Below are positions 57,038 through 64,000 of a stretch of 64,000 bases of DNA, piece by piece. Source of the stretch: Glycine soja. Lineage: Eukaryota > Streptophyta > Magnoliopsida > Fabales > Fabaceae. The notes under the pieces are model-generated. The model had not been told where the DNA came from and ran no database searches. It saw only the letters and a program-made list of their open reading frames with translations. A program made the position numbers and the translations under genes. How positions within the stretch are numbered: the first letter of the stretch is position 1; each line of letters starts with the position of its first letter. The DNA is taken from positions 40,152,522-40,216,521 of the forward strand of contig NC_041016.1 of NCBI RefSeq assembly GCF_004193775.1, in the 5' to 3' direction.

Positions 57038-57876
57038 AATGTTCTAGGGCTAGAAATAAGGTTGAGTTCATCCATCATGTTCTGTGTTTTTAGGTAACCC
57101 TAATCCCCTAAATTCTATTTGCTCAATTTGAATTATACAACTCTATTACAACCTTGTGTTTGGTCAATTTATTCTTTCAATTTCCTAGAATGTCATTTTC
57201 TTCAATTCTTTTTCAGTTGATACAATTTTACATTTGTGTTCTTGGAGTTCATCCTATGTCCATAAACTTTAATCCTTTCAATCCATGTGATTTGGGCTAA
57301 GTTGCTATTGAGTGTTAAATATTTTCTTGTTTTGTTGGGAATTTTAGTCTAGTTTCATCCTCAGTTGCTGCAACTTCAAAGCTTCATTCCAAAATTACAT
57401 ATTTCATTATTAGAAGCATCTTGAGGAAAAAAAGAAAAAAAAATTCTGCAGCAAAAAGAAGTTAAAAAAAAGTACATCAATTGTGCTCATTATATTCATT
57501 GCACCCCACTTGTTTGATAAGACTCCTAAGTGTCAAGTGTCTTCTCTAATCATCGTTTTTCCATAAAAATTAACGTTTGTCTTGCTTGTTTGTTCATAGT
57601 GACATTGTTCTTTACTACTTCTTTGCATTTATTGGTGCTGGAATTTTGTTTAAGCTCTACGAATGCTACCTTTGAAAGTACTTCTTGATTATAGATTTTT
57701 TGGTTTAGGTAAGAACTTTAAGTGAGGAAAAGAGTGGTAAAAGGAAAAGAGTGAAATATTAGAGAAAAATCCATAAAAGAGAACATTATATGCGAGTGGT
57801 ACATCTTTGAGTATAAACACGTGAGAAGAGTGGTGAGGTCCTATTACTTTACTTTTTTTGGTCCTTTACATGAAAT

Positions 57877-60800
57877 ATGGCTGGTACAAGTAGTGATGGT
57901 ACCCATCCTCTAGGGGGAGATAATAGATTTTGATTGATGTCATTACAGCCCAAATGCAAAGAATGTTGACATAACATACCGAGGAGTTGTATGGGAGAAT
58001 TGAACAACTAGAAAATCAAGGAAATGGTGATGATGGTGGAGGTAGAAGGAAGAGATGGAGAAATAATTAGGGTGATGCTAGATAGGACATAATTGAAGGA
58101 GTAAAGTTGAAGATAACCTCTTTTCAAGGAAAGAGTGATCCATAAGCATATTTGGAGTGGGAAATGAAAATCGAGCAACTATTTGCATGCCATAATTACA
58201 CTAAGGATAAAAAGATGAAGATGGTAGCCATGGAATTCACTAACTATGCTCTCATATGGGGAAACCAATTACAAAGGAAGAGGATGAGACGCGAAGAACC
58301 CTTGGTGGATAGTTAGGAAGAAATTAAGAGGTTGATGAGAAGAAGATTTGTTCCTTCTCATATCAAAGAAACCTTCATAATAAGCTCCAAAGACTCAAAC
58401 AAGGGTAGTAGAAGTGTTGATGAGTATTACAAGGAGATGGAGGTTTCCATGATTAGAGCTAATGTTATGGAGGATCGAGAGGCTACTATGGCTCGTTTAC
58501 TAAATGGGCTTAATAGTGATATAAGGGATGCTGTGGAGTTGCAAAATTATGTGGAGTTGGAGGACTTAGTACATCAAGCTTCTAAGGTGGAACAACAATT
58601 GAAGAGAAAGAGTGTCATGAGGAGGAGTTCATCTAATTTTTACTCTCTTGGTTGGAAGGAAAGAAATAAGAAGGATGGAGGGTCATCAACAAGCAATCAC
58701 AATGTTACAGCTCAAAAAACTCAAAATAAGTCAGATGAGGCACTTAAGAAAGCAAGGAGTAGTGAGATTAAGTGCTTTAAGTGTTTGGGAAAAGGACACA
58801 TAGCTTCTTAATATCCAACTAAGAAGACTATGTTACTTAAGGAGGATGGAGAAATAATTAGTGAATCTTCTTCATAATCTTCCCCATCTTGCGATGAAGA
58901 GGAGCATGAAGAGGAAAGAGAGTCGGAAGGAGATTTGTTCATGATTAGAAGATGTTGGGTAGTCAAGAAGTTGAGTTGGATGACTGTCAAAGAGAAAATA
59001 TTTTTCATGCGAGGTGCCTCATCCAAGGGAAGTTATGCTCTTTGATCATTGATGGTGGAAGTTGCACTGATGTGGCTAGTGCAAGGTTAGTTTCAAAAAT
59101 GAATTTAGAGACTAAGCCACACCTGCAACCGTACAAAATTCAATGGCTTAGTGGAGATGGTGAGATGACTATGAATAGGCAAGTTGAAGTGGGTTTCTCC
59201 ATAGGGAAATATGAAGATTTTGTTTTGTGTGATGTGGTGCTCAAGGATGCTTGTCATTTGCTTCTTGGGAGACCTTGGTAGTATGATAGGAGAGTCATGC
59301 ATGATGGTTTCACCAATAAGTTTACTTTTCTGCATAAAGATCACAAAACTACTCTTGCACCATTGGCTCCAAGAGAAGTTAGTGATGTTCAATTAAAAAT
59401 GAGAAAGAAAAGAAAAGCAGAGAGAAAAGATAAATAGAGTGAAAAGAAAAAGGAAAAAGAGGGTGGAAAAGAGAAAGAGAGAAAATAATCAAATATGTTT
59501 ATAAAAGAAAAAGAAGTGAAAAAGGTTATGCAATTGAGAAATTCAATACTCTTACTTTTGAGTAAAGAGTGAAATTCAAAGGATGCATGTCCTACTAAGT
59601 GTCTTCCAAAAAAGGTTTCTTCTTTGTTGCAGGATTTTGAAAATGTCTTTCCTAAGGAAGTGCATCAAGGTCTACCTCCTCTTAGGGGCATTGAGCATCA
59701 AATTGATCTCATTCCAGGAGCTTCATTATCCAATAGGCCAGCCTATCAGAGCAATCCCCAATAATCCAAGGAGATTCAAAAGCAAGTTGAAGACTTGATG
59801 CAAAAGGGGTGGATTAAAGAAAGCTTGAGTCCATGTGCAGCTCCAATCATTCTAGTCCCTAAGAAATATGGAACTTGGAGGATATGCACAAATTTTAGAG
59901 CCATCAATAACATCACGGTAAAGTATAGACATCCCATTCCTAGGTTAGATGACTTGTTGGATGAGTTGTATGGTGCTTGTGTCTTCTCTGAAATTGACTT
60001 GAACAATGGATATCATCAAATTAGAATTAGAGAAAGAAATGAGTGGAAAACAACCTTTCAAACTAAATATGGGTGGTATGAATCGTTAGTTATGCCTTTC
60101 AGGTTAACCAATGTTCCTAGTACCTTCATAAGATTAATGAATCATGTGTTAAGGAAATTTATAGGAAAGTTTGTTGTGGTCTATGTTGTTGATATTCTTA
60201 TTTATAGCAAATCTTATTATGACCATGTTGTGCATTTGAGGTGTGTTTTGGAAGCACTTAGGTGTGAGAAATTGTTTGCTAACATGGAAAAATGTGTGTT
60301 CTGTATGGACCATGTTGTTTTAGCTTGATTTATTGTTAGCCTACAAGGAATGCAGGTTAATCCAAAAAAGGTGAAAGCCATTCAAGATTGGCCAACCCCT
60401 AAAAATATAAGTGAGGTAAGGAGCTTTCATGGCTTTGCAAGTTTCTATAGGAGGCTTGTTAGAGATTTTAGCACTTTGGCTGCACCTCTAAATGAAATTG
60501 TTAAGAAAAATGTTGTTTTTGAATGGGGCGATCAACAAGAGAAAGCTTTTACTGCTTTGAAAGAAAAGTTAACTAATGCTTCTATTCTTGCTTTTTCCTA
60601 ATTTTGCTAAATCCTTCATATTGAATGTGATGCATCTAGGGTAGGCATAGAGGCTATGTTGATGCAAGAGGGGCATCCATTGCATATTTTAGTGAGAAAT
60701 TGAATGGGGTTGCTCTTAGCTATTCTACATATAATAAGGAATTTTATGCCTTAATTAGACCTTTGCTGACTTGGAAACATTATCTCTTGCCCTAGGAATT

Positions 60801-61707
60801 TGTTAGTCATAATGATCACGAGTCTTTGAAATACTTGAAAGGACAAGGAAAGTTGACCAAGAGGCATGCCAAGTGGGTGGAATTTCTTGAACAATTCTCC
60901 TATGTGATCAGACATAAGGTAAGAATAATGTGGTCGCTAATGCACTCTCCCACAAGTATGCATTATTGTCTACCCTTGAAACTAAGTTTCTTGGTTTTGA
61001 GTTCATTAAGGAATTTTATGAGCATGATGCAAACTTTTCTAATAAATATGTTCTCATGCTGCATCTGATGGGTATTTTAGGCATGATGGGTATTTGTGAA
61101 GGGGCAAGAGACTTTGAGTGCCTAAGGGTTCAGTTATGGACTTACTTGTTAGAGAGGCATATGGAAGGGGCTTAATGGGGCACTTTGGGGCACAAAAGAC
61201 ACATGACATTTTGCATGGGCACTTCTATTGGCCTCACATGAAGCATGATGTGCATAAGTTTTGTGATAAATGTCTTGTTTGTAAGAAAGCTAAATCCAAG
61301 GTCATGTCACATGGTTCATATACTCCATTTCCAGTTCCTGAACATCCTTGAATTGGCATTTCTATGGATTTTGTTCTAGGTTTGCCTCAGTCCAAGGGAG
61401 GAAAGGACTCAATTTTTGTGGTGGTTGACAAGTTTTCTAAGATGGCTCACTTCATATCATGCAAGAAGGTAGATGATGTTTGTCATGTTGCATGGTTTAC
61501 CTAGGAGTATTATAAGTGTTCGAGATTCCAAATTTCTTAGTCACTTTTGACGAACTTTGTAGAGGTAAGATTGAAACTAAATTATTGTTTTCAACTACAT
61601 GTCATCCCCAAATCTATGGGAAAATTGAGGTGGTCAATAGAACTCTTTATACTCTTCTTAGATTCGTTATTAATAAAATTCTTAGGACTTGGGAAGAGTG
61701 TTTACCA
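57877..61707 (+). pseudogene. Chromovirus-like gypsy Gag-Pol, truncated in integrase
   Basis: Gag starts at 57877 (MAGTSSDGTHPLGG, stop soon after). It resumes at 58332-58811 with VDEYYKEMEVSMIRANVMED, ELEDLVHQASKVEQQLKRK and the knuckle CFKCLGKGHIAS, where a stop replaces the last Cys context. Protease has LIIDGGSCTDVASARLV (near 59045). RT runs 59795-60328 (VPKKYGTWRICTNFRAINNI), but its catalytic box reads YVVDIL instead of YxDDIL. RNase H (about 60606-60910) has many stops. Integrase has the HHCC region (GHFYWPHMKHDVHKF, CDKCLVCKKAK near 61220-61290) and is cut at 61707 by a CACTA end. Its gag closely resembles that of the middle gypsy element at 4.8-16.5 kb. Confidence 0.88.
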
Positions 61708-62700
61708 CACTACTAAAAAAACATTCTTTTACAACGATTATGAGGGGATTTTTACAACGGTTTTCAATCATCACAGAAGTCATCGTTGTGGATAGTCAAA
61801 ACTTTCCACAATGATTTTCAAACCGTCTTAGAAGGATATAATTTATAAGATGATTTTATTCTAAAACCGTCTCAAAATGTTTTTTTAAAAAAATTTAAAA
61901 ATTGTCTTAGAATTCTAACCGTCTTAGAATTCTACAACGATTTTTGGGAAAACTATCTTAGAATTCTTTTTTCTATAAATAAATCTTAAAAAATTAAAGA
62001 TTCTAAGATGTTTTTTCAAAGAACGTACTCAAAATGTCTTTTTTTAAAAAAATTATATTTTTAAAAAATACATTTAAGACCGTTTTCCAGAAAACCGTCT
62101 TAGAATGTAGACTTTCTGAGACGATTTTTCAAAGAACCGTTTAGAATGTATTTTTTAAAAAAATTTAAAATAATATATTCTTTATCCTCTAAAAAATAAT
62201 AGTAAAAGAATCAAAAACACAAAATAATAAAAAGGGTTTATACTATGAATTTGTCAATTAACGACTAATAATCTCATGATTCACATCATGCCTCTATACA
62301 TAACTCTCGATGAAACTGAAATAAAATATTGAATAAAAGAAACACAAGGAATTAAAGAATATAAACATACATAGATTAATGTTGAATTACAACTATACCA
62401 ATACAACTCACAGAGAAATAAAATCCTTCTTCTATGGCTCCGTTATAACACACTCTAAATTACACAAAAAATTCTACATATTACAATGTAGATAAACAAA
62501 ATCAATCAAACTTTCCTCTAAATAGTCCCTAGAAAACCAAACAAAGGTGTGAGTGATAAACTGACAAAACCCCAACTTCAGCACACCAACCTAAAACCCC
62601 ATAGCAAATTCAAAGTACCAAAAAAGTTTCAAAAGAGGCATAATCTAAAACCTTCATATTCATACCAAAACCTAATCATTCACTAATTTCAATTCCATGT
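61708..62700 (+). mobile_element. Left end of a third CACTA transposon
   Basis: Starts CACTACTAAAAAAACATTC at 61708, inserted in the gypsy integrase (flank cca at 61705-61707). Up to about 62160 it is filled with subterminal repeats (ccgtcttagaat, aaccgtct, gacgatttttcaaagaaccgt). From 62160 to 62700 it is AT-rich without genes. The right end lies beyond the window or has been displaced by the LTR element that follows. Confidence 0.85.
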
Positions 62701-63992
62701 TGTCACAACCTACCCTTTGGCGAGGGTGCGAAAAGGCCGTGATCATGGGCCAAGGCATTTGTCTCCAAGGGAGAACACGAGCGGAATCGCCACCAACGTT
62801 TATTTGAGGAAAACGTTAGAAAAACAAAAAAAAAGGTATGTGAGTTTTGAAAATGAGGGTTCGGGAGTTGTTTATGCATGGGAAAGGTATTAGCACCCGA
62901 CGCACTCGTCACAATGGATGTCAGCCTTTAATCGAATGTGCAAAACATGACTTCAAAATCGTGTATTTTCCCTTTTTTTGGGGTCGATAAGGGTGTTGCC
63001 CTTGCTTCTACGTATCCTCAGGTGTGATGAGAAATTCAGACCTACGTAGTTCTTTAAGTCTGAAAGTTTGTGTGTTAAATTATTTTTGTGGTTTCTGAAA
63101 GATTGATTTTGACCACAAACAAAAGTTGTTTAAGGTGTTGAACCTTAAAACGATCTTTTGATTTTTGAAAAGCAGGGACAGTCGTTTAAGGCGTTGGACC
63201 TTGAAATGATCTTTTGCTTTTATCGTAAAGAGGAGAGAATCGTTAAGGCATTGGACCTTGAAACAATCTCAAGTGATGTTTGATAAAAAAGAAAGTTAGT
63301 TATGAGTTAGTTTTATCTTGGTTTTTGTTTATTAACCTTCAACCTTTTTTATTGATAACTTGCAGCACTAATGATTAGTTAAAACTTACTTTACAAGAGA
63401 AAAATGATTACCGATTATAGGAGAAGGAGATGAAGATGCACAAAACAATAAAGAGGACCCCTAAGGGTCCATGAATCATGTTCAAATCCTTAAAGACAAG
63501 CACTAACCGGATGAGAAACGAAGAACGATTATGGTCACAATTCGGTAGCGATTTAGCTTCTTTTTCTCTTCTTTCTCTCCAATCCTTCACCTTCGGACCT
63601 CAGAACCTCCCTTTCAGCCCCTTTTTCACGCTTATTTATAGAAAAATAAGGCATTTGGGATCATGACAACTCGCCCAAGTGAGTTGTTGCTTCATCCTAA
63701 AGCAACCTTGCTCGCGCCCAGGCGAGCTAAGCTCGTCCAGGAAAGATGATTACTTCACCATGAAGTTATTTGGTGGCCTAGGTGGGCCAGAGGCTAGCCT
63801 AGGCGAGCTAGGGTTCAGAAAAAGCCTTAAAATGACCTTTTTGCCCTCCCCTTTGGGCATCTTCGCATCCTTGATCAAAACATTGAATGATCGTCTGTTT
63901 CGCACTGTAACTGGCATTTAACATTGCAAGTCAAGTAGCAAGGATCAAAATATCAACAAATGATAGTCCCCAAACGAAATTAGGGTATGACA
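62701..63992 (-). repeat. 3' LTR of an Ogre/Tat-like gypsy element
   Basis: 1292 bp with ends TGTCA...TGACA. In minus-strand sense the LTR starts TGTCATACCCTAATTTCG and is preceded by the purine tract GGGGCAAC at the window's last bases, so the element body lies outside to the right. A TATA-like ctataaataag (minus) occurs at about 63630-63640. Palindromic 'gcccaggcgagc' motifs cluster at 63710-63820, and a 'gttggaccttgaaa' phrase is tandemly repeated with a period near 60-70 at 63140-63270. The Ogre/Tat assignment comes from remembered LTR features and is uncertain. Confidence 0.65.
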
Positions 63993-64000
63993 GTTGCCCC

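Noticed and set aside
1..64000. CRISPR arrays, operons or bacterial-type regulation
   Set aside because: Introns, TATA promoters and plant transposons show eukaryotic nuclear DNA; the repeats present are tandem duplications, LTRs, TIRs and microsatellites. No tRNA or rRNA gene was recognised.

Overview
The window is nuclear DNA of a dicot plant, almost certainly a legume and most likely soybean (Glycine). It is AT-rich, has plant-type introns and TATA-containing promoters, and is packed with plant LTR retrotransposons, CACTA, hAT and Mutator-like DNA transposons. The best-preserved host gene is a family-1 glucosyltransferase that resembles the soybean soyasaponin sugar transferases. The species call is an inference from this content; no search could be run.

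Region 1-22 kb. A minus-strand Ty1/copia element (5' LTR 18300-18619; 3' end lost near 1.9 kb) is split by a non-autonomous Ty3/gypsy element (LTRs 4800-5774 and 15592-16540). That element is itself split by a recent Athila/Calypso-type element (LTRs 6903-8066 and 14199-15357) that keeps one 1408-codon gag-pro-RT-RNase H frame but no integrase. Right of the copia lies 18620-21976, a plus-strand retroelement remnant. Its middle consists of intron-free fragments of three unrelated host genes, fused head to tail: Hsp70, a DRP4-type dynamin and a peroxisomal-type long-chain acyl-CoA synthetase.

Region 22-36 kb. Minus-strand exons of VPS36 are followed by a copia gag remnant, the 3' end of a gypsy element, and a run of minus-strand gene fragments with recognisable splice sites (glycerate kinase, nucleobase-ascorbate transporter, aleurain-like cysteine protease, U-box/ARM protein). 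The run ends at a CACTA terminus at 33358. A copia remnant follows, whose 3' LTR is one large palindrome (35823-36151).

Region 36.7-46.1 kb. A 9.3-kb CACTA element with matching ATT target duplications carries a piece of chloroplast ndhA, a Tourist-like MITE, a class III peroxidase fragment and an apparently complete hAT transposon with a spliced 788-residue transposase frame.

Region 46-50 kb. An intact two-exon UGT gene (501 residues) has a perfect 91-bp tandem duplication just upstream of its TATA box and a palindromic MITE further upstream.

Region 50-64 kb. A long-TIR Mutator-like element carries a decayed plant-mobile-domain gene. Next comes a plus-strand chromovirus-like gypsy element, cut off in its integrase by the left end of a third CACTA, which in turn holds an Ogre/Tat-like LTR running to the window edge.

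Overall, only the UGT and the hAT transposase look capable of making full-length products. The rest records repeated nesting and three separate routes of host-gene capture: retrotransposition, CACTA capture and MULE capture.
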